This document shows positions 43,201 to 52,831 of a stretch of DNA of 64,000 bases, in pieces. Below the pieces are notes generated by a model. It worked only from the letters and a program-made list of their open reading frames with translations. It was not told the origin of the DNA and searched no databases. The stretch lies in contig NZ_AAYC01000002.1 in NCBI RefSeq assembly GCF_000169455.1, forward strand, positions 372,001 to 436,000. Reading direction: 5' to 3'. Position 1 is the first letter of the stretch. Every line of letters begins with the position of its first letter. The DNA comes from Roseobacter sp. SK209-2-6 (GTDB taxonomy: Bacteria > Pseudomonadota > Alphaproteobacteria > Rhodobacterales > Rhodobacteraceae). The position numbers and the translations under genes are program-made.

Positions 43201-45216
43201 CTATTTCCAGTTGCTCCAGATGCGTTCTCCGGTCACGTCCCGAGCCGTAAGAAACTTCCCATCCACTCCCATCTGGACGCTGCCATGTAGTGACAATTCA
43301 TCCGGGGTAAAAACACGGCATCCGCCCGAGGCTTTCAACGCTGTATTTGAAACAAAAATGTCGCCTGCGTTGCATGTCTGAACCTCTTTCGTCGCCCTCT
43401 TGCCCTGGAAGTGAACAATCTCCCCCTTTTGCAGGTTAAAGCGAACAATCCCAGGCAAAGCTGCTGGCCCCTTCGCCCTTTGGGCCGCTTGAAATTGGGT
43501 GGCGTCATCCCCGTCCCTGCGCAACCAGTTGGATGCGGCAAAACTTTGGGTTTCAGATCGCGAGAGAGAGCGCCCTTCTTCTTGAAGCACACCAACTAAT
43601 CCCCCAGTCGGCGAAATAAGCAGCAATGGGCGTTGATCTATCGCCCAGACCACAAGTGCCACCCCCACCGGGATCCCCCCAAGCCATCGTGCCTTTCCCC
43701 GCCAGAGAAAGACAAACAATGCGCCAAAGCTCATGACCGGAAGCACATATGGGTTCGCCGCCTGAACTGAGCTCTGCGAATTTGGAAGCGTGGCAACAAA
43801 TTCCCCGACTGCAAGGATCCAGGACAATCCCATTTCAACAAACCTCAGCGCGATCCATTCCAGTCCCAAAGGCAGCAGGCACAGGGCCAGAACCGTCGCA
43901 GGGATGACCACAATCCCCATAACCGGAACCGCCAGGAGATTTGCAAGCAAACCGTAGTGCGATAGGAGGTTAAAATGCGCAGCCCCAAAGGGCGCTGTCG
44001 CAGCCCCAGCAACAAAGGATGATATGAGCAATGCGACCGGCGGTCGAAGAACCGGTGGCATCTCAAAAGCGGGTGCCTCACGAAGCCATGAAAAAGTGAC
44101 AACCAACGCTGTTGTTGCAGCAAAACTCATCTGAAACCCCGCGCTCAGCAAGCTTTCCGGCCGAATTACCAAGATCAAGATCGCAGCTATCGCAACGGAC
44201 CGCAGAGAGAGCGCACGGCGGTTCAACAAAATCGCCAAGAAGAACACCGCGACCATAACAAAAGCCCTTTGCGAGGCCACACTCCCGCCGGACAAAAACA
44301 GGTAGAAGACTGCCGCACAGAGGCCACAAGCAGCAGCAATCTTCTTTGCCTCATAGCGCAGTGCAAAGGCAGGCCAGAGCGCAAAAACAAAGCGGAAAAG
44401 GGAAAAAACGAATCCCGAGAGTAGGCCCATATGTAGCCCCGAAATGGCCAACAAATGCGCCAGGTTGCTTTCACGCAATAGCCTAAGTGTACGCTGCGAC
44501 ACCGCACTGCGATCACCCGTGGTAATAGCTGCTGAGACCGCCCCCGGCTCCCCTGGAAGCCGGTTGCGCAATCCTTCGGACAGGCGCCATCGCAGGCTCT
44601 GCATCCAATTTGCCGGTGTCGGCTTCATCACCATGATTGGAGCGGCGCTATAGCCAACCGCTCCCAGCCTGAGGAACCAAGCGTGACGGCGAAAATCAAA
44701 GCCAAAAGGTTCAACCGGTCCCTGTGGTGGCATCAGATGCGCTGTCGCGGCTAGACGCACGCCGGGCGCTAGATGCCATCGATCTGCTTGGATAGAGATC
44801 CTGACGCGCTCAGGTGTTCTCTCCCGGTCGACACCTGGCAGAAAAACCTCTTCCAGAACCAGACGCAAACGATCGCTGCCAGACCGATCGATGGAGACAA
44901 GTCGCCCCTCTACAGGACCATAGTAGCGCCCCTCCAGAACAGGCGCAGCGACCCAATAACTCCGCAAAGCGCTGCAGCAAAACCCGAGGAGAATCAATGC
45001 AACTGCAAGCGGAAGAAGCCGCCAAACCGCATCCCCTTTTGCCAGAAAAACAAGGGGCAAGATCAGAAGTCCAAGCCCAATGGCCAGGATTTGTGAAGGA
45101 TCAGACTTTGACGAGAAGAAGAGGCCAATACCCAACGCCAGACAAATTGGAACCCAGGGCAGCAGATGACCGCGCTGCCTTTGCAATGCCTGGTCGATGA
45201 TCTGTAGCGCCAGCAT
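43201..45216 (-). CDS. comEC: ComEC/Rec2-type competence protein
   Basis: A 671-residue polytopic membrane protein for passage of single-stranded DNA in natural transformation. The N-terminal DUF4131-like part is at about 20-190, the Competence domain about 220-490 (SNLAHLLAISGLHMGLLSGFVF, LSGGSVASQRAFVMV), and the C-terminal part (FNLQKGEIVHFQGKRA) resembles the shortened periplasmic end of alphaproteobacterial forms; no metallo-beta-lactamase HxHxDH is seen. ATG 45216 follows GGAGCAAGC; the open frame extends to 45348 but would overlap divergent gltX. Function in uptake or other DNA traffic in this organism is inferred. Confidence 0.88.
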   Translation of the reverse strand: MLALQIIDQALQRQRGHLLPWVPICLALGIGLFFSSKSDPSQILAIGLGLLILPLVFLAKGDAVWRLLPLAVALILLGFCCSALRSYWVAAPVLEGRYYGPVEGRLVSIDRSGSDRLRLVLEEVFLPGVDRERTPERVRISIQADRWHLAPGVRLAATAHLMPPQGPVEPFGFDFRRHAWFLRLGAVGYSAAPIMVMKPTPANWMQSLRWRLSEGLRNRLPGEPGAVSAAITTGDRSAVSQRTLRLLRESNLAHLLAISGLHMGLLSGFVFSLFRFVFALWPAFALRYEAKKIAAACGLCAAVFYLFLSGGSVASQRAFVMVAVFFLAILLNRRALSLRSVAIAAILILVIRPESLLSAGFQMSFAATTALVVTFSWLREAPAFEMPPVLRPPVALLISSFVAGAATAPFGAAHFNLLSHYGLLANLLAVPVMGIVVIPATVLALCLLPLGLEWIALRFVEMGLSWILAVGEFVATLPNSQSSVQAANPYVLPVMSFGALFVFLWRGKARWLGGIPVGVALVVWAIDQRPLLLISPTGGLVGVLQEEGRSLSRSETQSFAASNWLRRDGDDATQFQAAQRAKGPAALPGIVRFNLQKGEIVHFQGKRATKEVQTCNAGDIFVSNTALKASGGCRVFTPDELSLHGSVQMGVDGKFLTARDVTGERIWSNWK

Positions 45217-45294
45217 GCTTGCTCCAAGCCTCCGGGCTAGGTAGACAGACGGAAAATCTACATCAATCTTGGTTTCCAAAAGGTAAATCACCGC

Positions 45295-46696
45295 ATGTCC
45301 AAACCGGTCGTCACCCGCTTCGCACCCTCTCCTACAGGGTTTCTTCACATCGGCGGTGCCCGAACAGCTCTTTTTAACTGGCTTTTTGCACGGGGCCGCG
45401 GTGGAAAATTCTTACTGAGGATCGAAGACACTGATCGCGCGCGCTCAACACCAGAGGCGACCGAGGCAATCCTGAAGGGTCTGGCCTGGCTTGGCCTGGA
45501 TCATGATGGCGAAGTTGTAAGTCAGTTTGAGGGTGCCGCGCGTCATCGAGAAGTCGCAGAGCAGCTTCTGGAAGCTGGCAAGGCGTATAAGTGCTTTGCC
45601 ACTCAGGACGAAATCGCCGCCTTCCGTGACGCCGCAAAATCTGAAGGAAAATCAACACTTTACCGCTCACCTTGGCGGGATTCCGCCCCCGAAGATCATC
45701 CAGATGCACCATACGCCATTCGCATCAAAGCCCCCCAGGAAGGCGAGACTGTCATCCGCGATCAGGTTCAGGGAGACGTCACCATCAAGAATAGCCAGCT
45801 GGATGACATGATCCTTCTGCGTTCTGACGGAACCCCTGTCTACATGCTGGCGGTGGTTGTGGATGACCACGACATGGGGGTGACTCATGTGATCCGCGGT
45901 GACGATCATCTCAACAATGCCGCCCGGCAAATGATGATCTATGACGCCATGGGGTGGGACGTACCTATTTGGGCACATATCCCGCTGATCCATGGGCCCG
46001 ACGGCAAGAAATTGTCGAAACGTCACGGAGCCCTAGGTGCGCAAGAGTACCAGGCCATGGGCTACAGTGCCGCAGGCATGCGCAATTACCTGGCGCGGCT
46101 CGGTTGGAGCCACGGGGATGATGAGTTCTTTAGTGATGAACAGGCGCAGGAATGGTTTGGTCTCGATGGGATCGGCAAAAGCCCTGCCCGATTTGACACT
46201 AAGAAGTTGGAAAACCTCTCTGGTCAGCATATAGCGGTTGGCGACGATGCTGCATTGCGGCACGAAATTCAGGCCTATCTCGAATCCGCAGGTCAAGCCC
46301 CATTGGATGACGTTCAGTCAGCAAATCTTGAACGTGCGATGTATTGCCTCAAGGATCGTGCACGAACATTCCCGGACCTGCTTGAAAAAGCACATTTTAT
46401 CCTAACAAGCCGCCCCATAGAGCCCGATGCGAAAGCTGCTAAGAGCTCTGGCTAATGTATCCGACGGTATACTGAGTGAATTGACGCCGCAGCTGCAAAA
46501 TGCTAGCTGGTCTCGTGATGATCTTGAAGCGCTTCTCAATGACTTTGCAGAGGCCCAAGACACAAAGTTCGGTAAGTTGGCCGCCCCGTTGCGGGCTTTG
46601 CTTGCTGGCCGAGCGGTAACACCATCGGTGTTTGACATGATGCTGATACTGGGCCGTGATGAAACACTGGCCCGGCTTCAGGAGGCGACAGGCTGA
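45295..46696 (+). pseudogene. gltX: Glutamyl-tRNA synthetase, frameshifted near the C-terminus
   Basis: This class I synthetase charges tRNA-Glu. The first frame (45295-46455) encodes the catalytic half intact: [20 protein letters not shown] with the HIGH-type motif, [14 protein letters not shown], and [10 protein letters not shown] as KMSKS-type motif. It stops abruptly after DAKAAKSSG. The C-terminal anticodon-binding end resumes in the +1 frame from 46445 ([17 protein letters not shown] to the stop at 46694). One extra base at about 46441-46445 (AAGAGCT) explains it; joined, the protein would be about 466 residues, normal for the family. It is either a sequence error or a real lesion; Rhodobacterales usually carry a second gltX, which could make loss tolerable. 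Confidence 0.85.
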
Positions 46697-46826
46697 ACAA
46701 GTCCTTAACCGGTCAGTAAGCCTGTTCGGATACTAACGCACCAGCGCGGTACGCGCGCGGGTGCAACCTGCACTTTGGGCCGCGAAATACATGGCCTGAA
46801 TGTGCCTGTTACAGGAAGGGACATCT

Positions 46827-48122
46827 ATGACCGAGACACAGAAGACAGCCAAGCTCAGCCTGAATGGCCAGGATTACGAGCTTCCCATTTTCTCGCCGAC
46901 GGCCGGACCTGATGTTCTGGATATCCGCAAACTCTATGCACAGGCCGGTGTCTTTACCTATGACCCTGGTTTCACCTCAACCGCGAGCTGCGACAGCACC
47001 ATCACCTTTATCGATGGCGGCAAAGGAGAATTGCTGCACCGGGGCTACCCCATCGATCAGCTGGCCAGCAAATCCCACTACCTAGAAGTCTGCTATCTGC
47101 TCCTCTACGGTGAGCTTCCCTCAGCTACTCAGCTGGAAGATTTCGAAGCCCGTGTTACGCGCCACACAATGGTGCATGAGCAGATGCACAACTTCTTCCG
47201 TGGCTTCCGTCGCGACGCACACCCAATGGCAACACTTGTCGGTGTTGTCGGTGCGATGTCGGCTTTCTATCACGATTCCACCGATATTTCGGACCCTTGG
47301 CAGCGTGAGGTCGCCTCGGTCCGTTTGATCGCCAAGCTGCCAACCATTGCGGCGATGGCCTATAAGTACTCTATCGGCCAGCCTTTTGTTTACCCCCGCA
47401 ATGATCTCGATTATGCGGCGAACTTCCTGCATATGTGTTTCTCTGTGCCCGCGGAGGAATATCACGTAAACCCGATCCTCAGCCGCGCGATGGACCGGAT
47501 CTTTACGCTGCATGCGGATCATGAACAAAACGCCTCTACTTCGACGGTGCGTCTGGCGTCTTCTTCGGGTGCAAACCCATTTGCCTGCATCGCAGCTGGC
47601 ATTGCCTGTCTTTGGGGCCCTGCCCATGGTGGCGCCAACCAGGCCTGCCTGGAGATGCTCAAGGAAATCGGCACTGTTGATCGCATTCCGGAGTTCATCG
47701 AACGCGCCAAAGATAAGAGCGACCCCTTCCGTTTGATGGGTTTTGGCCATCGGGTCTATAAGAACACCGACCCTAGGGCGACCGTTCTGAAGCAATCCGC
47801 GGATGAGGTTCTGGAACTCCTGGGTGTTGAAAACAACCCTCTGCTGCAGGTCGCCAAAGAGCTGGAGCAAACGGCGCTGAACGACCCCTACTTCAAAGAG
47901 AAGAAGCTCTTCCCAAATGTGGATTTCTACTCGGGGATCATTCTGGAAGCGATGGGCTTCCCCACGTCGATGTTCACGCCCATCTTCGCGCTATCGCGCA
48001 CCGTTGGCTGGATTTCGCAGTGGAAAGAAATGATCGCCGATCCGCAAAACAAAATCGGCCGTCCTCGTCAGCTGTACCTTGGGCAGACAGATCGCGACTA
48101 TGTGGATATCGAGAATCGCTAA
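46827..48122 (+). CDS. gltA: Citrate synthase (type II)
   Basis: This enzyme condenses acetyl-CoA and oxaloacetate, opening the TCA cycle. The 431-residue type II form has an N-terminal domain ([20 protein letters not shown]), [27 protein letters not shown] near 55-82, the His in [16 protein letters not shown] near 268, [14 protein letters not shown] near 308, and the Asp in [16 protein letters not shown] near 365. ATG 46827 has AGGAAGGG upstream at a suitable distance; the open frame from 46800 lacks support. A terminator follows. The 130 nt between gltX and gltA probably hold a separate promoter. Confidence 0.96.
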   Translation: MTETQKTAKLSLNGQDYELPIFSPTAGPDVLDIRKLYAQAGVFTYDPGFTSTASCDSTITFIDGGKGELLHRGYPIDQLASKSHYLEVCYLLLYGELPSATQLEDFEARVTRHTMVHEQMHNFFRGFRRDAHPMATLVGVVGAMSAFYHDSTDISDPWQREVASVRLIAKLPTIAAMAYKYSIGQPFVYPRNDLDYAANFLHMCFSVPAEEYHVNPILSRAMDRIFTLHADHEQNASTSTVRLASSSGANPFACIAAGIACLWGPAHGGANQACLEMLKEIGTVDRIPEFIERAKDKSDPFRLMGFGHRVYKNTDPRATVLKQSADEVLELLGVENNPLLQVAKELEQTALNDPYFKEKKLFPNVDFYSGIILEAMGFPTSMFTPIFALSRTVGWISQWKEMIADPQNKIGRPRQLYLGQTDRDYVDIENR

Positions 48123-48149
48123 GACCTATTAGGTTTTGCGAGATTTATT

Positions 48150-48182
48150 CAAACCTCAGCGCCCCGGCGCTGAGGTTTTTTC
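48150..48182 (+). terminator. Terminator of gltA
   Basis: AACCTCAGCGCC and GGCGCTGAGGTT form a strong stem around a 2-4 nt loop, followed by TTTTTTC. Confidence 0.88.
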
Positions 48183-48386
48183 ATTCGCTTCAAGCAACCA
48201 TCTCAGCGCCGGAAGCTCGATTGTTGCTGGAAGGAGAACAGTTAACCTTACACTAAGGTGCATTATGGACCCTTAAAACAATTTTAGATAAAGTTTCCTC
48301 AGCAGTCGGCCTATTTTTTCTATGTCCTTTTCCCAGTTTCCACCCGGCTTCCGAAAAACCTATTGATTCAGAAGTGAGGCATTTCT

Positions 48387-49355
48387 TTGCTTTTTTTAAC
48401 ACTCATGAGTTTGGGCTTGGCGGCAGGCTTCCTTGCCCTTGGGGACAGCGGATCCGACGACGGTAACGATGGACATAGCCAGGAAGGTACCGCCGGAGAC
48501 GACACGATTGTTGGCGGCAATGGCGATGACCTTCTCGCGGGCGGAAACGGTAACGATCTCCTTGGAGGGCTCGATGGGAGCGACAACCTAACTGGTGGCA
48601 CCGGCAACGACACCGAATATGGCCACGGCGGTGATGATCTGCTGCAGGGCGAAGATGGATCTGATCTTCTGTATGGTGAAGAGGGTGACGATACCCTTCT
48701 TGGCGGAACCGGATTGGATGTTTTGTTGGGTGGCGCGGGGGATGATCAGCTCGCCGGAAATCAGCAACAAGATTACCTCCAGGGCGATTCCGGGCAAGAT
48801 ACTCTGCTTGGCGGATTTGGAGGTGACGCCTTGCATGGTGGCGCCGGTGCTGACAGCGTGGAGGGTGGTTCTGGTGATGACTTGGTCAACGGCGGCGCCA
48901 TTATCTTCAACAGTCCCGTGACCGGGGAAGATGCCATCGACGATTTCCGCGATGGCCACGATCCACGAAGCATTGGCGACAGATACACCGTTATCTTTGA
49001 TGACAAGACCGCTGATACTGTAAATGGCGGTGAGGGCAATGATACATTGATTGGTGGTGCTGATGACACCCTGACAGGTGGTGAGGGCCAGGATGAGTTT
49101 GTGGCTGGCGACTGGCTGAGCTCAGATGAATTCGCCACCGTTGCCGATTTTGATGTCGACGAAGACATGATCGTCTATCGCTACAACCAGCTTGGAACGC
49201 CGCCTGAAATGGCTGCAACGACAACGACAAACTCTGACGGAACAACCGACGTCCGACTATACGCCGATGGCGAAGAAGTCCTGTTTCTCGCAAACGCGGG
49301 CGATAACTTCTCTATTGCGACACATGTTCGCGCTGTCGCCTCTCCGATGCGCTAG
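48387..49355 (+). CDS. Small RTX calcium-binding repeat protein
   Basis: A 322-residue acidic protein with hemolysin-type nonapeptide repeats. The N-terminal LFLTLMSLGLAAGFLALGD is a hydrophobic segment that may be a signal anchor, unusual for type I secreted RTX proteins. About a dozen GGxGxDxL-type repeats span residues 35-170 (GGNGDDLLAGGNGNDLLGG and others), with a second group near 215-240, then a globular end FATVADFDVDEDMIVYRYNQ. It would bind Ca2+ outside the cell. The start is a TTG at 48387 with GAGG 7 nt upstream; ATG 48405 is possible but has no ribosome site. No secretion genes are adjacent. Confidence 0.85.
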   Translation: MLFLTLMSLGLAAGFLALGDSGSDDGNDGHSQEGTAGDDTIVGGNGDDLLAGGNGNDLLGGLDGSDNLTGGTGNDTEYGHGGDDLLQGEDGSDLLYGEEGDDTLLGGTGLDVLLGGAGDDQLAGNQQQDYLQGDSGQDTLLGGFGGDALHGGAGADSVEGGSGDDLVNGGAIIFNSPVTGEDAIDDFRDGHDPRSIGDRYTVIFDDKTADTVNGGEGNDTLIGGADDTLTGGEGQDEFVAGDWLSSDEFATVADFDVDEDMIVYRYNQLGTPPEMAATTTTNSDGTTDVRLYADGEEVLFLANAGDNFSIATHVRAVASPMR

Positions 49356-49381
49356 ATTCTTGCCCTAGGTCACAACTGAAG

Positions 49382-49417
49382 ACAGCCCCCAAACCTGCTT
49401 GGTTTAGGGGCTGTTTT
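49382..49417 (+). terminator. Terminator of the RTX gene
   Basis: ACAGCCCCCAAACC and GGTTTAGGGGCTGT form a 14-bp stem with one mismatch around TGCTT, followed by TTTTGTC. The enoyl-CoA hydratase gene converges 33 nt away. Confidence 0.85.
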
Positions 49418-49449
49418 GTCAAAAAACGGCGTTGATTCGGCGCGTAGGC

Positions 49450-50226
49450 TCAACGGCCTTCAAACTTGGCGGGGCGTTTTTCCAGAAAGGCCGTCACACC
49501 TTCGAGGAAGTCCCGGCTCTTACCGCATTGCCCTTGCAGATGTGCCTCTTCCGAGAGCTGCTCTGGCAGGCTATTGCCGTTGCTATGACGAATGGCGGTT
49601 TTGATCGCACCAAAGGCCTTGGTTGGTCCTTCGGCCAGGTATTTTGCGCGCGCGCGCCAATGCGCATCAAACTCTTCGTCTGGAATTGCTTCCCAGATCA
49701 TTCCCCAGTCACTGGCCTGCTTGGCAGAGATCTTATCCGCAAAAAGTGCGGCCCCCATAGCTTTGGCCAGACCCATCTGACGCGGCAGGAACCAGGTTCC
49801 ACCCGCATCAGGCATCAGGCCAATCTTGGCGAAGGCCTGCAGAAAATAGGCGCTTTCTTTGGCGATGACCACATCAGCCGCCAGGGCCATATTGGCCCCT
49901 GCCCCCGCGACAGGCCCGTTGACAACCGACATTGTGGGCACTGGGCAATTGTAAATGGCCTCCAGCATCGGGCTGTATTCATCGCGCAGCGTACGTTCCA
50001 GATCCAGATCACCTGTTCCCGATGCATCGCTCAGATCTTGACCCGAACAAAAAGCATCACCGGAACCTGTCAGAACAACCGCGCGGGCCTCGCTAGCAGC
50101 ACGGCGCATTGCATGGGTGATCTCTGCCCGCATCTGACTGGTCAGAGCATTCATCTTGGAGGGCCGGTTCAAGGTGACAACTGCCAGGCCGTTTTCCAGC
50201 GAATAGAGTATATCTTTGTATTCCAT
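49450..50226 (-). CDS. Enoyl-CoA hydratase/isomerase family protein
   Basis: A 258-residue crotonase-fold protein. It has NGLAVVTLNRPSKMNALTSQM near the N-terminus, AVVLTGSGDAFCSGQDLSDA near 55-72 (first oxyanion-hole strand), NGPVAGAGANMALAADVVIA near 102-120 (second oxyanion site), and FAKIGLMPDAGGTWFLPRQMG near 132-152. The pattern fits PaaG/PaaF-type hydratases acting on aromatic or fatty acyl-CoA; the Asp in LMPDAGGTW suggests the isomerase-like (PaaG) type. ATG 50226 follows GAGGCATTG; the longer frame to 50322 would overlap ccmH. It is just downstream of ccmH, 92 nt away, with no link to cytochrome assembly evident. Confidence 0.88.
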   Translation of the reverse strand: MEYKDILYSLENGLAVVTLNRPSKMNALTSQMRAEITHAMRRAASEARAVVLTGSGDAFCSGQDLSDASGTGDLDLERTLRDEYSPMLEAIYNCPVPTMSVVNGPVAGAGANMALAADVVIAKESAYFLQAFAKIGLMPDAGGTWFLPRQMGLAKAMGAALFADKISAKQASDWGMIWEAIPDEEFDAHWRARAKYLAEGPTKAFGAIKTAIRHSNGNSLPEQLSEEAHLQGQCGKSRDFLEGVTAFLEKRPAKFEGR

Positions 50227-50318
50227 CAATGCCTCATGGATTTGCGGGTTGTGACAAGCACATCCTGTTGTCGCAGATGTTGACGCAAAGAACTGTGATG
50301 TAAAACCCAGACCCGGCG

Positions 50319-50807
50319 TCACCGGTCCAGAATTTCTTTCAATCGCTTCTGCTCATCCTCGCTAAGCTCAGTCTCTGGCGTCTCGCTGGCCCGTTTTCGT
50401 CCCCGCAGAAAAACCCCGGCCGTGAGTAAGGACATCAGGAGCATGATCGGGCCGGCGGCCCAAAGCAACCAATTGGCCCCTGTTGTGGTTGGCTTTAACA
50501 GAACATATTCGCCATAGCGGTCCACAACAAAGTCGATCACTGCATCATTGCTATCGCCTGCAACTAACCGTTCGCGCACGAGAATACGAAGATCGCGCGC
50601 GAGCTCGGCATTGGATTCATCGATGTTCTCATTGCGGCAGACGAGGCAGCGCAGGTCCTGCGACAATAGACGAGCGCGCTCTTCCAGCTGAGGGTCCTCA
50701 AGGATTTCATCCGGTTCCACACCGTAGCTAGGTCCAGGTGCCATCAGAGTAGCCGCCAGAAGTGCGACGTACAAAAGGCTGCGGTTTGGTGTTTTGCCAG
50801 TGTTCAT
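50319..50807 (-). CDS. ccmH: Cytochrome c-type biogenesis protein CcmH
   Basis: CcmH reduces the haem-binding CxxC of apocytochrome c in the periplasm. The 162-residue product has a signal segment (MNTGKTPNRSLLYVALLAATL), the redox motif LRCLVCRNENIDES near 53-66, ARDLRILVRERLVAGDSNDA near 72, and a C-terminal membrane span (NWLLWAAGPIMLLMSLLTAGVFL) with a charged tail. The start overlaps the ccmF stop by 4 nt (ATGA), so they form an operon. The usual ccmG gene does not lie between them. Confidence 0.93.
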   Translation of the reverse strand: MNTGKTPNRSLLYVALLAATLMAPGPSYGVEPDEILEDPQLEERARLLSQDLRCLVCRNENIDESNAELARDLRILVRERLVAGDSNDAVIDFVVDRYGEYVLLKPTTTGANWLLWAAGPIMLLMSLLTAGVFLRGRKRASETPETELSEDEQKRLKEILDR

Positions 50808-52762
50808 TCTGCAGCCACCTTTGTACCGGCCAGTTTCTTGCGCGCTCCGGCTGCGACACGGAACCTGCGGTCGCTAAGGCTCAGCAAACCACCTAGGGAC
50901 ATCAAGAGACAGCCGCCCCAAATCCAGTTCGCAAGGGGTTTGACATAGGTCCGAACGGTCCAGCCGCCATCTGCTTGCCGATCCCCAATCACCACATAAA
51001 GGTCACGCAGGAAACGATAATCGATTGCGGCCTCAGTAGTGGGCATACGAGCCACTGGGTAGTCGCGCTTTTCAGGATAAAGAACCGTCTCTAGCCTGCC
51101 GTCTTTGCGAATGGTGACCGTCGCCACGGTGCTAAAGTAATTGGGCCCTCTTTCGCGCGCAACTTTATCCAGGGTCAGTTCAAAAGCACCAACACTGAAA
51201 GGCTCACCAATCGCAGTGACGCGAATATCCTCCTGCTCCCAGGCGGTTAGCCCGGCAATCGCAAAGACAGTGACACCAAATCCGGCATGGGCAACGGCCT
51301 TGCCCCAATCCGCCCTAGGCAGACGTGCAAGGCGCGGCAAACTACCGGTCCGGCTCCAAAGGTCAACCAGGGCGCCAAACACCATCCAGGCGCCAAGGAA
51401 AAGGCCAATTGGGCCAAGCGCGCTGCGTCCAGTCTGCATGGCCCAGGTCAGAGTCGCGAGTGCGAGGGCAAGCCCGAGCGCAAATCGCAGTTTCCACAGA
51501 GTGGCTGAAAGACGCCCCCGTTTCCAAGGCAGCATCGCCCCAACAGGAAGGATGGCCCCCAGGACAACCATGAAGGGGATGAAGGCCGAATTGAAGAAAG
51601 GCGGTCCAACAGAGAGTTTCCGCCCAAAGGCCATTTCCGCAACAATCGGCCAAAGGGTGCCGAAGAAGACCACAAAACAGCCAACGGCCAGCAGAATGTT
51701 ATTGGCGACCAAGGCGCCTTCGCGGCTGACAACGCCAAAGACGCCACGCGCCTGCATCTCCTGGGCGCGCATCGCAAACAGTGTCAGCGCGCCGCCAGTA
51801 AAGAAGGCCAGGATCAGGAGGATAAATACCCCACGCTCGGCGTCATTGGCAAAGGCATGCACCGAGGTCAAAAGCCCGGACCGGACAATGAAGGTACCGA
51901 TGAGAGAGAATCCAAAGGCCAAAATCGCAAGGAGGATCGTCCAGCTTTTCAGGGCCTCACGCTTTTCCACCACGATAGCAGAGTGAAGCAGAGCTGCAGA
52001 TAGAAGCCAGGGCATAAAAGAGGCATTCTCGACCGGATCCCAGAACCAAAAGCCGCCCCAACCCAACTCATAGTAAGCCCACCATGAGCCAAGCGCGATG
52101 CCGATGGTCAAGAAGATCCAGGCCGCCAAGGTCCAAGGGCGCACCCAGCGAGCCCAGGCAGCATCAATTCGGCCTTCGATCAAGGCGGCCACCGCAAAGG
52201 AGAAGGCCATCGAGAGTCCGACATAACCGAGATATAGGAAGGGCGGATGAAAGGCCAATCCGGGATCCTGCAACAGCGGGTTCAGGTCCTGGCCGTCAAA
52301 AGGGGGTTGAACCAGCCGCAAGAATGGATTGGAAGTGAAGAGAATAAAGGCAAAAAATGCCACTGCAATGGCGGATTGTACGGCCAGAACGCGGGCCTTC
52401 AAGGTCTGTGGCAAACCCTCGCCGAAAACAGAGGCCAAGGCGCCGAAGAGGGTAACGATAAGAACCCAGAGCAGCATCGAACCCTCATGGTTCCCCCAGG
52501 TCCCTGAGATCTTATAGAGGAGCGGCTTTGCCGAATGACTGTTCAAAGTCACGACGCGCAAGGAGAAATCAGAACTCACAAAGGCCCAGACCAGAGCGCC
52601 AAAAGCAAAAGCAGTAAAGAAGAACTGCGCCTGGGCTGCTGGTTCAGCAATGGCCATCCAACCTGGCCATCGCTTATGGGCCCCAACCAGCGGGACAATC
52701 ATCTGCACAATAGCGACCATAAAGGCCAGAATGAGGGCGAAGTGACCGAGCTCTGTAATCAT
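50804..52762 (-). CDS. ccmF: Cytochrome c-type biogenesis protein CcmF
   Basis: CcmF is the haem lyase component that attaches haem to apocytochrome c. The 652-residue polytopic protein has about 14 membrane spans. The WWD haem-handling domain is clear: YYELGWGGFWFWDPVENASF near 240-260. HAF and His-containing loops (SVHAFANDAERG near 310; KISGTWGNHEGSMLLWV near 85) are family features. ATG 52762 starts MITELGHFAL; the open frame extends 12 codons further. It follows the GTA holin gene with 69 nt between and continues directly into ccmH. Confidence 0.94.
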   Translation of the reverse strand: MITELGHFALILAFMVAIVQMIVPLVGAHKRWPGWMAIAEPAAQAQFFFTAFAFGALVWAFVSSDFSLRVVTLNSHSAKPLLYKISGTWGNHEGSMLLWVLIVTLFGALASVFGEGLPQTLKARVLAVQSAIAVAFFAFILFTSNPFLRLVQPPFDGQDLNPLLQDPGLAFHPPFLYLGYVGLSMAFSFAVAALIEGRIDAAWARWVRPWTLAAWIFLTIGIALGSWWAYYELGWGGFWFWDPVENASFMPWLLSAALLHSAIVVEKREALKSWTILLAILAFGFSLIGTFIVRSGLLTSVHAFANDAERGVFILLILAFFTGGALTLFAMRAQEMQARGVFGVVSREGALVANNILLAVGCFVVFFGTLWPIVAEMAFGRKLSVGPPFFNSAFIPFMVVLGAILPVGAMLPWKRGRLSATLWKLRFALGLALALATLTWAMQTGRSALGPIGLFLGAWMVFGALVDLWSRTGSLPRLARLPRADWGKAVAHAGFGVTVFAIAGLTAWEQEDIRVTAIGEPFSVGAFELTLDKVARERGPNYFSTVATVTIRKDGRLETVLYPEKRDYPVARMPTTEAAIDYRFLRDLYVVIGDRQADGGWTVRTYVKPLANWIWGGCLLMSLGGLLSLSDRRFRVAAGARKKLAGTKVAAE

Positions 52763-52831
52763 GCCTTTGTCTATAGGCCTTCGACCTGCGAAGGCCAATG
52801 GTAAAGCCTGCGTTTTGGGGCCGCAGTTGCT

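Noticed and set aside
48480-49100. Direct DNA repeats resembling a CRISPR or tandem repeat array
   Set aside because: The periodicity is 27 nt or multiples in coding frame and encodes RTX nonapeptides; no constant repeat and variable spacer pattern exists.
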